Positions 45,940 through 54,008 of a stretch of DNA of 64,000 bases are shown piece after piece (within the stretch, counting starts at the first letter, position 1; the number at the start of each line of letters is the position of its first letter). Origin of the DNA: CBDANW01 sp965197825. Lineage in GTDB: Bacteria > Acidobacteriota > Vicinamibacteria > Marinacidobacterales > DATDRI01. The stretch covers positions 2,046,001 through 2,110,000 of the forward strand of contig CBDANW010000003.1 of NCBI GenBank assembly GCA_965197825.1. The letters are read 5' to 3'. The notes below the pieces were generated by a model, which was not told the origin of the DNA, did no database searches, and saw nothing but the letters and a program-made list of their open reading frames with translations. The position numbers and the translations under genes are program-made.

Positions 45940-47374
45940 AAAGTGTGCCAATCTTAGTTGGGAATTGAAACGGCTCCAAACTCCGTGGTTTGATGGCGTT
46001 GGACAAAACAAAATCAAGCCACGAAGAAAGGAAGCCGAGATGGGAAGTCTGCTACGTTCGGTCAAGAAACGCAAGAAGTCGCGTCGTTTGGGTGAGGTCG
46101 AGATGGTGAGGCACGAGGATTACGGGGAACTCGCGCTGGACGCCAAGGTAGAGATGATCCGTTCGTTGGTCCCCCTTGGTCTAATGCACGTTCACGAGTT
46201 GCTCGACGACGAAGTGAAGGCGTTGGCGGGAGAGCGATACTCTCGCAAGGACGAGCTGGAGCGCGGTCACCGTCCCGGAAGCAACCCGGGCACGGTAGGG
46301 CTTGGCGGCCAGCGGGTACCGATCCGTGTGCCCCGGGTTCGGAGCATCGAGGGAGGAGAGGTTCCGCTTCGCTGCTACGAGGCGGTGAGCCACGGCGGTG
46401 AGGTGAATGATCTTCTGCTGAAACGAGTTCTCTACGGAATCTCTTGTCGCAACTACGAGGCGGCAGCGGAAGCGATTCCGGGCGCCATCGGGCTGTCGAG
46501 CTCAACGGTGTCCCGAGGGTTCGTGCAAGCGAGCGCTGCGAAGCTGCGGGAGATGCAGGAACGGGATTTGACCGGCGAGGATGTGGTGGCGCTGTTTCTG
46601 GATGGGAAGACATTCGCCGAGGCAACGATGGTCGTGGCTCTGGGCATCACGCTTTGCGGGGAAAAACGCTTCTTGGGCTTCGTGGAGACGGACACGGAGA
46701 ACGCGCAGGTGTTGACGCCGTTCCTGCGTTCACTGCTCGAGCGGGGACTCGATATCTCCCAGGGTCTGCTGGTGATCATCGACGGCGGCAAGGGTCTCCA
46801 AGCGGCAGTCAAGAAGGCATTCCGTAAGCGGGCCCTGATACAACGCTGCCAGTGGCACAAACGTGAAAACGTAGTGAGCTACCTGTCCAAGGGCGAGCAG
46901 GCGTCATGGCGCAAGCGGCTCCAGTGGGCCTACAACAGGCCGGAGTACGAAGAGGCCCTCACTGCGCTCTAGCAACTTCACGGTGAGTTAGAAGAGCGGA
47001 ACCAATCCGCAGCTGGCAGCCTGGAGGAAGGCCTCGAGGAGACGCTGACGTTGCATCGACTCGGCGTGCACGCGGTGCTGGGCCGTTCGTTCAAGACGAC
47101 GAACTGCCTTGAGTCCGTCAATGCTCTCGTCGAGGAACGCTGCGCGAAGGTCGACCACTGGAAGAACTCGATCCAACGCCAGCGCTGGTTGGCAACGGCG
47201 CTCGTAGACATCGAACCGCGCTTGAGGAAGGTGGTGGGCTACCGCCATCTTCCCAAGCTTCGCGAAGCTCTCAAGCTGGAACTGAAGATCGAGGCGAAGA
47301 CATCAACCGTATCGAAGAAGAAGGTCGCGTAATCGTGAGCCGTGGAGAGTTTCAACTAAGAATGGGCTTGACTC
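45940..47374 (+). mobile_element. IS256-family element C
   Basis: 1435 bp flanked by a 9-bp direct repeat CTTGGTGAG (45931-45939 and 47375-47383). Ends share ATCTTAGTTG / ATTCTTAGTTG in inverted orientation. It carries one transposase gene with a premature amber codon. It sits between the McrB-N-like gene and the methyltransferase. Confidence 0.85.
46040..47332 (+). pseudogene. IS256-family transposase C with in-frame amber stop
   Basis: From ATG 46040 (MGSLLRSVKKRKK, after AAGGAAGCCGAG) the frame has 310 codons to a TAG at 46970-46972, then stays open for 119 more codons to TAA 47332. Before the stop: ALFLDGKTFAEATMVVALGI and LLVIIDGGKGLQAAVKKAF; after it: KTTNCLESVNALVEERCAKV with the catalytic Glu. 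A single C-to-T change (CAG to TAG) would explain it. Because the Glu lies after the stop, the element is inactive unless the codon is suppressed. Confidence 0.85.
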
Positions 47375-47375
47375 C

Positions 47376-48731
47376 TTGGTGAGATCTGCACCACAAAACC
47401 CGTTTGAGCAAAACGGGGAACTAACACATGTCGCCGACGTAATCAGGGTGTGCCGAGATCGCTCGGAGGAAATCCCAGCTAATATTAACATTAGATTCCG
47501 CGGATCCCAAGGAGAAGTTGGCCGCCGTGATTTTGCTACACACTGGATCCACTGGTACCCGGCCAAGATGTTCCATAGAATTCCCGCCGAGATTTTGACT
47601 TCTTTGACGAGCGAGGGACTTACAGTCTTAGATCCGTTCTGCGGGTCAGGTACTGTACTGTTGGAGGCAGCGTTACGAGGTCATTCGGCGATTGGCATCG
47701 ACGTCAATCCTCTCGCAAGGCTCATTAGTAGGGTCAAGACGACGCGGTTAGACGTAGCTTCTCTTTCCCACCGCGCCGACCAGATGTTGAGTCGAGCGAG
47801 AGCGAGTCGCGGCAATCAACGGGTCGATGCGCTACCCGCCTACTGGTTCCTGCCAGGCGCGAGGCGGGCGCTGGTAGCAGCGTACCGTGAGGTTCAGAGA
47901 GTAGCGTATAAGTCCCATCGCGACTTCTTGCGTGTTTGCTTGAGTGCGACGGTACGCCGGTCTTCGCTGGCGGACCCATCCGTTGCTCCTCCCGTTCGCC
48001 TTTCGGGCGCGCGCGAAAGGCGTGGCTCCAGCAGATACGCACGTGATCTTCGACGCGCACTCAGCGTGTCGAGTCATACTGTTCACGACTTGTTCCGGAG
48101 GAACGTGGAGTCGAACATTGCGAGGATGTCGGAGCTCCGCCGCTGTAAAGACTACGGAACTGCGCGAGTCCTTGAATCGGCCGAAGCGGCTGAGACAGGG
48201 TTACCGACCCAATCAGTCGACCTAATCATCACTTCGCCACCGTATTGCGGTGCCCAGAAGTATGTTCGGAGTGTCCGACTCGAGATGCTTTTGCTCGGTT
48301 TTGGTCACGCTGAAATTGCAGAGACCGACCGAAGAACTCTCGGGACTGAACGGGTGAGCGTGACAAATGTCAACGAGCGCCTCGACACGCCCCTTACAGA
48401 AGCCAACACGCTTATTCGGAAAATCGCTCAGCGAAATACCACTCGGGCGCTGATGACTGCTGAATACATACGTTATCTGAGTCGTTTCGCAAGGGAGTGT
48501 TTCCGGGTACTTAAGTCAGGGGGCGAGGCTTTCGTCACATTTGGTACGGGCCATGTGTCAGGAATCCCCGTTGCCTGGGACGGGTTCTTTCGCACTGCCG
48601 CAGAAAAGGCCGGGCTCAGGATCGTTGCCGTGTTGATCGACAACATTCCTAGTCGCGGGTTGATGACGGCACGGCACGGGACGTCGAACACAATTGACGA
48701 TGAACGCGTGGTTTGGCTACGACGACGCTGA
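47376..48731 (+). CDS. DNA methyltransferase of candidate defence operon
   Basis: 451 codons from TTG 47376; the GTG at 47379 is equally possible, and both fall within or beside the IS target repeat, so the native start may have been changed by the insertion. Features: WIHWYPAKMFHRIPAEIL, motif I VLDPFCGSGTVLLEA (D86), IGIDVNPLARLI, and motif IV TSPPYCG near 286-292. SPPY is typical of N4-cytosine or some N6-adenine enzymes. Its stop overlaps the next ATG by one base (TGATG). In this context it probably marks host DNA, or modifies target DNA, for the ATPase partner. Confidence 0.82.
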   Translation: MVRSAPQNPFEQNGELTHVADVIRVCRDRSEEIPANINIRFRGSQGEVGRRDFATHWIHWYPAKMFHRIPAEILTSLTSEGLTVLDPFCGSGTVLLEAALRGHSAIGIDVNPLARLISRVKTTRLDVASLSHRADQMLSRARASRGNQRVDALPAYWFLPGARRALVAAYREVQRVAYKSHRDFLRVCLSATVRRSSLADPSVAPPVRLSGARERRGSSRYARDLRRALSVSSHTVHDLFRRNVESNIARMSELRRCKDYGTARVLESAEAAETGLPTQSVDLIITSPPYCGAQKYVRSVRLEMLLLGFGHAEIAETDRRTLGTERVSVTNVNERLDTPLTEANTLIRKIAQRNTTRALMTAEYIRYLSRFARECFRVLKSGGEAFVTFGTGHVSGIPVAWDGFFRTAAEKAGLRIVAVLIDNIPSRGLMTARHGTSNTIDDERVVWLRRR

Positions 48732-51187
48732 TGACAAAGAATCCCTTCGATGTGATCAAGGCGGAGGAGTTTAACCACAGTCTTGATGAGCTCGCGAGCC
48801 TAATGTATTTCAAGGAGGGTTTAGCGGGGCCGCTGCTCAGCAGTAGTAACGTTTTCCTAGACGGGAGTAGAGGATCAGGCAAATCAATGTACCTACGCCT
48901 GCTGTCGGTTCAGGCGAAAACAATCTACGAACAACTGGCAAAGCAAGGCAAGGTTGAACCGCTGCCTAACCACACGCCCTTCTTAGGCATCTATGTCAAG
49001 TTGGCCCCTACCTTGTTCGGCCCGCACGAAGACGAATGGGAGTCTGGCTTTGTTGAGGCTTTCCGGGAGTTTTTCAATGTCTATGCGATGGAGTGCGTGA
49101 TACAGGCTTTGGTGGAACTGGACGGGCAGGACGTAAGTCTTGGGGCTAACCATAAGCTAGTACAGAAACTGTGCCATCTAGCCCTACGCCATGCCGACAG
49201 CCTTGAGGAATTGCGGGAAGCGCTTCGAGATGAACGCCGGCTCCTTCGACGGGGGCTCAACGCGCGATCGTATAAACCAACTCAGCGGTCGCAACCGGAG
49301 GTGCTATGGGAATTCGCGGAGGTTTTGTCCGGAGCGGCGTCCTTCAAAGGACAGCGCATGCACCTTCTCGTGGATGAATACGATAATTTGAGCGAGCGTC
49401 AGCAGCGGATCCTAAACACCTACCTAAGAAAGCGAGACTTTCCACTGACGTTCAAGATCGCCTGCAAGAAGCATCGGCTGGTTACCGAAGACATCCACAG
49501 CCGTCCTCTCAACCCTTCTGGCGATTTTACGCAGGTTCAGTTGGACGATGAAGACTTGGGCCTCGGAGGGACCTTCTCGTCCTATGTAGAGGCTATTGGA
49601 AATAAGCGCCTCAAGAATGTGGGTTTGGATGTGACTATTGGGGACCTGCTGGGTAGGAAAGCGCGTCGGCCTAAATCAAAAGGAGAGCGCAAATATGGAG
49701 GGTTCGAGCACATCGTTATTCTTTCCTCGGGCATCGTACGCACTTTTCTGGAACTATGCAGAGACATTTATTCGCGGACGCCAGAGCCCAATGTTTGGCC
49801 GGTTGCGATCCCTATTCAGGATAGTGTCGTTAAGACCCACGCGTCTAATCGTTGGAACTCTCTGGCAACTGATAACTCCGCACGCCCCGAGTTGCAGCGC
49901 TTGATCGAACAGATTGCAAATGTGTTTAAGAAACAGTCGGAAGTTGGATCAGAAAAGCAAATCATTAGGCTGGAGATCGTCGATTTCGATGAAGCGACTA
50001 CGTTCCTTCGTGAGCTGCTAGCGACTGCCCTTGAGTACGAAGCGTTGGTGAAACCGAACCGAGAACGCCTTCAGAAGAATCGAGGCATTCCAAGTAAGGG
50101 GTATTTACTACACCGGCTGCTTTGTGTTCACTTTCGGCTTGAACCCGAGAGTCGATGGGACTTCGAGATCAGTTCGGACAATCTACAGAAACTTGTCACT
50201 CATCCGGACGAAGTCACATCGAATATTCTTAAGAGCCCAACGAGACGCCGAGCTGCTAAGCGCGGCAGGGATCTTAATCCGCTACTTCCACAATACTGCC
50301 CGGTTTTGGATGCCGACTGCCCGACAAGACGTCCTCAGCCTAGAAGAGGATTCCTGTCGTGTCGTTTGCCTGAGGCTGGCACCATTCGCGATGCAATCAA
50401 GCTACTTGAAGAGGCCTTTGAATCTGCAGAGTCGTCCAGCTATCAACTCTTGACGGCAGAGAACTATCCGCCCAGTGGGGACATCTCTTGCAAGGTTTGC
50501 AGCGCTGTCGCTGAATCGGAATTCGTGCTCGTTGAACTGAGTGGTTTCTCGCCAAGTGTGGCGATGGAGCTGGGCTTCTGCTTGGCCAGAAGTATCCCAA
50601 CCTATCTTCTCTTCAACCGGGAAGAACAAAAGGATGTTGACGAGCCGTTCTCTAGTCTAGAGTACCTTCCGTACTCAATAACCCCGAATGACGTCAAGCG
50701 CCTAGTTGAGCAGCAGATTATTCCGTTTCTTCAACAAGGCAGAGATCGCAAGACGATCACACTCGGATTGTTGGATCCGAGGCCTCTTGAGGATGCTTCC
50801 GGCGTGTTCATAGCACTGCCCGATGACTCCTACTCCCAAGAGACTTTACTTCCTCAACTTAAAGACTACCTAGAACAGCAGGGGCTTAATGTGCATATGC
50901 AGCGGCACGGAAGAGCCCTCCAAGATCTTCAGCGAGCCACAGTAGCAATCGCAAAGTCGAAATACTGCATCATTGACACAACTTTCGAGAACCCCGTTAG
51001 GGCAATGTATCTGGGAATGGCTCTAGGTTACGGGAAGTCCTTTGCGAATGTAGTGAATCGTTCGAAAGATCAGAGCACTCCTATGTTCACTAACGCGAAG
51101 TCGAAATCCGTCTTTGATTATCGTGATCAATCTGAGTTGCTCAACGGAGTCAAAGAATTCCTGTCGAGATTTGGATTTGATAGATGA
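48731..51187 (+). CDS. P-loop ATPase with C-terminal nucleoside deoxyribosyltransferase-like domains
   Basis: 818 residues from ATG 48731. N-terminal ORC/STAND-like ATPase: Walker A GSRGSGKS at 45-52, Walker B HLLVDEYDNLS with D215 and E216. From about 535 the sequence changes: GFLSCRLPEAGTIRDAIKLL, then VLVELSGFSPSVAMELGFCL near 600, and a second unit GVFIALPDDSYSQETLLPQL near 690 with PVRAMYLGMALGYGKS near 755. Both resemble Rossmann-like nucleoside 2-deoxyribosyltransferase/TIR-like folds, where the ELG Glu is catalytic; the second unit has YLG instead, so perhaps only the first is active. Starts at TGATG overlap and ends at ATGA overlap, so the operon is tightly coupled. Function as nucleotide- or NAD-consuming effector is inferred. 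Confidence 0.78.
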   Translation: MTKNPFDVIKAEEFNHSLDELASLMYFKEGLAGPLLSSSNVFLDGSRGSGKSMYLRLLSVQAKTIYEQLAKQGKVEPLPNHTPFLGIYVKLAPTLFGPHEDEWESGFVEAFREFFNVYAMECVIQALVELDGQDVSLGANHKLVQKLCHLALRHADSLEELREALRDERRLLRRGLNARSYKPTQRSQPEVLWEFAEVLSGAASFKGQRMHLLVDEYDNLSERQQRILNTYLRKRDFPLTFKIACKKHRLVTEDIHSRPLNPSGDFTQVQLDDEDLGLGGTFSSYVEAIGNKRLKNVGLDVTIGDLLGRKARRPKSKGERKYGGFEHIVILSSGIVRTFLELCRDIYSRTPEPNVWPVAIPIQDSVVKTHASNRWNSLATDNSARPELQRLIEQIANVFKKQSEVGSEKQIIRLEIVDFDEATTFLRELLATALEYEALVKPNRERLQKNRGIPSKGYLLHRLLCVHFRLEPESRWDFEISSDNLQKLVTHPDEVTSNILKSPTRRRAAKRGRDLNPLLPQYCPVLDADCPTRRPQPRRGFLSCRLPEAGTIRDAIKLLEEAFESAESSSYQLLTAENYPPSGDISCKVCSAVAESEFVLVELSGFSPSVAMELGFCLARSIPTYLLFNREEQKDVDEPFSSLEYLPYSITPNDVKRLVEQQIIPFLQQGRDRKTITLGLLDPRPLEDASGVFIALPDDSYSQETLLPQLKDYLEQQGLNVHMQRHGRALQDLQRATVAIAKSKYCIIDTTFENPVRAMYLGMALGYGKSFANVVNRSKDQSTPMFTNAKSKSVFDYRDQSELLNGVKEFLSRFGFDR

Positions 51188-52110
51188 CACTATACATAAT
51201 GGGCGTTAGCTTCGAAGATCGTTGCCTCGCTCTGGCTTCCGACATTGGGGCAAGTGATGATACTGAGAAGCAGGCATTGGTACTCGACTTCAACGGCTAC
51301 GACAACGTCGATCCATACCTTGCAAATCGGGCGACGTTGCGCAAAACCCTCGACGACGCTGGGTGTTCGGCGAGAACACTCCATGTGAATCTAAATTCAC
51401 CCCTCGCCGGTAAACGGCGACTTGAGGAAGAGCTCAACGAAGCGCGGCCGGCGAAAGTCATTTTGGACATTTCTACTTTGCCTCGCAATTACCTCTTTAC
51501 GGTTTGTCACCTACTAGCTGATTCGGAAATCAATACGACGGTCCGCTACTACAAACCTGAAACGTACGGCAGCCAGTTGAGTCGCGGAGTTCGCAGCGTG
51601 CATGCTATCCCTGGCTTCGAAGGAGATGGAGTAGGCTTCGGGGCGACAATACTGGTTTTGATCCTTGGGTTCGAGGGCTACAAGTCCGTCTATGCCTGGG
51701 AACAGCTAGGAGCGTCGAAGACGATCGCACTAATCGGGGATCCTCCCTACCGACAGGAGTTTTGTGAGATTGCAAAACGCAACAATTCAGAGCTACTAGA
51801 TAAGCTAGGTAGTCGAGCTGATCTCCGACAGTTACACACTTTCGATGTGGTAACCGCTCACAGGCAATTGCTCCAAATATATGAAGAGGTCCAGAAGGAA
51901 TACGAGAATGCCGAGGTAACCATCTGCCCTCTGGGAACGAAGCCGCAATCCCTCGCTACTTTCGCGTTTGCGCACCATCATCCCAGGGTCTCCGTCGCCT
52001 ACGTATCGTCTCTCACATACTACACAGGTGACTACTCCAAGGGCTTTAACCGGGACTATTTTGAGGTGTCGCTCCAATCTCTTCTCAGGCAAGAGGTCGA
52101 AAGGACTTGA
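51184..52110 (+). CDS. Unknown 308-aa protein, third gene of candidate defence operon
   Basis: Starts MTLYIMGVSFEDRCLALASD at ATG 51184, overlapping the ATPase stop as ATGA. Contains KVILDISTLPRNYLFTVCHL, SRGVRSVHAIPGFEGDG and ICPLGTKPQSLATFAFAHHH, with alternating beta and alpha elements as in a Rossmann-like fold. No named family is recognised. Strict coupling with the methyltransferase and ATPase argues for a stoichiometric partner, perhaps a sensor or effector. The stop is followed by a gap to thyX, which is convergent. Confidence 0.68.
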   Translation: MTLYIMGVSFEDRCLALASDIGASDDTEKQALVLDFNGYDNVDPYLANRATLRKTLDDAGCSARTLHVNLNSPLAGKRRLEEELNEARPAKVILDISTLPRNYLFTVCHLLADSEINTTVRYYKPETYGSQLSRGVRSVHAIPGFEGDGVGFGATILVLILGFEGYKSVYAWEQLGASKTIALIGDPPYRQEFCEIAKRNNSELLDKLGSRADLRQLHTFDVVTAHRQLLQIYEEVQKEYENAEVTICPLGTKPQSLATFAFAHHHPRVSVAYVSSLTYYTGDYSKGFNRDYFEVSLQSLLRQEVERT

Positions 52111-52219
52111 GGTTGTCTTCGGCGATGCACCACTTATGACCTGCCACGACGAGTGATACAACCCTCTGAGTTAGAGCCGGAATCATGTGGAGTCGGTGGT
52201 GGGGGTAGGTTAGTTTTCC

Positions 52220-53140
52220 CTACCAGGGTCGAGGCAGCCCCAAGTCGCGCAGTTTAGTCTCGAACTCCTCCCTCTCTCTATTGCGTGCCAGACCATCTTT
52301 ACCTGGTGTTGTCCAGCCGCTTGCAGCGGCAATTCGTCTCGCTTCTTCGAGGTTTCTCTGCGAAACCTGAGACAGTATATCCCTCTCTATCCCTGATAAA
52401 ACGATGGCGTTCAGGCGATAATCCAAGAAAGCTTCCCACGCAACAGGGCACCATTTTGCGACGACTTCGTGTCCAATGGTCTTGGCGTAATTACGGATTT
52501 CCAACTGTGCGTGTGCATCCATGCGTAATGCGAGAAAATGAAAAAGATTGTGTAAGTCGATTTTCCAGTACGCCTCGGTGTACGTCGACAGTGGCAGATC
52601 TTTTCGAGCTTGTTCTCGTGCCACGCCTCTGGATAAACGCTCTTTGTAAATTTTCCTCGCCTCGTCCTGCAGTTTTCCTTCCTGAGCTGAGAGATAACTA
52701 CCCGTCTCGATGTCCAGGGCCTCGGTGCTTGCTTGCCGATCTGCGGAACCCTGCTTACGCCATGCATCTTTCCGTATTCTTTGCGCCGCGCCTATAGCCT
52801 CAGAGTATCGAGTCGAATATTCATTGACATTAGCCGTTCGGTGACGTATCCACTGACGCCAACAATCCATGGGAACGCGAACGTGGAACTTGATTTCGCA
52901 CATTTCAAACGGTGTCGTGTGACGATTACGCATCAAATATCTAATAAGGCCACGATCTTGATGCACCTTCTTCGTCCCTTTGCCATACGAGACGCGGGCC
53001 GCCTGGACGATCGATTGGTCCGTCCCCATGTAATCGATTACGCGAACGAATCCGTCATCGAGGACTGGAAAACTCGTGCCTAGAATTTCGTCCAGTTGCG
53101 GTGAACGTGGACGCTCGACGATTTTAGTGCTGCCTTCCAT
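52220..53140 (-). CDS. thyX: Flavin-dependent thymidylate synthase
   Basis: 306 residues. The ThyX signature RHRx7S is complete: RHRTANVNEYS at 99-109, followed by TRYSE. ThyX makes dTMP from dUMP using methylene-tetrahydrofolate, FAD and NADPH. At 306 residues it is longer than the common 220-250 residue enzymes, with an N-terminal extension of about 25 residues and an inserted helical stretch after the signature. The gene sits alone, opposite in direction to the operon on its left. In mobile regions thyX is often phage-derived; here it could be host or acquired. Confidence 0.92.
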   Translation of the reverse strand: MEGSTKIVERPRSPQLDEILGTSFPVLDDGFVRVIDYMGTDQSIVQAARVSYGKGTKKVHQDRGLIRYLMRNRHTTPFEMCEIKFHVRVPMDCWRQWIRHRTANVNEYSTRYSEAIGAAQRIRKDAWRKQGSADRQASTEALDIETGSYLSAQEGKLQDEARKIYKERLSRGVAREQARKDLPLSTYTEAYWKIDLHNLFHFLALRMDAHAQLEIRNYAKTIGHEVVAKWCPVAWEAFLDYRLNAIVLSGIERDILSQVSQRNLEEARRIAAASGWTTPGKDGLARNREREEFETKLRDLGLPRPW

Positions 53141-53315
53141 ACACTCTCATCCAAGCGGCAATTCAACCGTGTATTTTCAGATGCGGGTGACCGGGACCCC
53201 ACGGTTAGTACCACGTTGTATCTCAGTAATTCGGTGCTGACAAGGGCTGGTTGGATGTGTCCCGAGGTCCGTGGAAAAAGAACGGCACCCTCCACTCCGT
53301 CATCAGAGTATCATA

Positions 53316-53640
53316 TCAGGCGGCAACCTCCGCGTGTTCGAGAACCTCGCTCAGACGTTGGTAGCCGTCGATGCGTCGTAGTTGAATCTGGCCAGAGGCG
53401 ATAAGCCCAAACAGCAAAGCGACCGCGGACTCCTCGCTGGAGAACGACGCTTGGGTTTTCGTCCGGCGTCGAAACTCGCGGTTGAGATTCTCCAGAGCAT
53501 TGGTCGTTCGAATCGATTTCCACATGGCACGATGGAATTCGTAGAAGGTCAGCAGCTGATTACCGGCCTCCTCTAGGCTTCGGACGACGGCCGGCGCGAG
53601 AGGCGTCCACTTGGCGACGAGCTCGTCATAGGCTTTGCGA
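53316..53640 (-). pseudogene. Mutator-type transposase C-terminal fragment
   Basis: Reads SDARKAYDELVAKWTPLAPA, EFHRAMWKSIRTTNALENLN with the Glu, NREFRRRTKTQASFSSEESA and LRRIDGYQRLSEVLEHAEVA to its stop. It is closely related to 30366-30583 and lacks the N-terminal two thirds. The MITE at 53652 cuts its upstream side. Confidence 0.72.
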
Positions 53641-53651
53641 GCATCGCTCCC

Positions 53652-53965
53652 GTCCTGTGCCAAGACTCGGCCCTTTTGAAAGACCATGGCTGTAATTTAA
53701 TGCACTGTAAAGTCTTAGTGTCATTTTGCCAACACTTAATGGCGGAAGCACCCATGAGGTCTGTGTGAGCGGCAGGGCTGCCCGATCGAACAACGGCTGC
53801 CTGACCAACAGTAGGAATTGCACATGGTACGTCATGATGGATCCGAAGATAACACCCTCGGGCCAGACGATTGTAAAGGCCACGGCCCTTGGCCCGGTCG
53901 CAAACACAGACGCTAAGCTGCTGATTTATCGGCTATTTCAAGAGGGCCGAGTTTTGGCACAGGAC
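53652..53965. mobile_element. MITE-like element, full copy 2
   Basis: 314 bp, inverted relative to copy 1. Starts GTCCTGTGCCAAGACTCGGC (one change from the consensus) and ends GAGTTTTGGCACAGGAC. The interior matches the other copies. Confidence 0.75.
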
Positions 53966-54008
53966 GAGGTCTACGAGAAAGACACGAACCCTTATGGTGA
54001 CCTCGACC

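Noticed and set aside
16962..47332. Recoding of TAG as a sense codon
   Set aside because: Several intact genes end in TAG (for example 15303, 26732, 31998, thyX at 52220, 62980), and only decaying transposases contain internal TAG.
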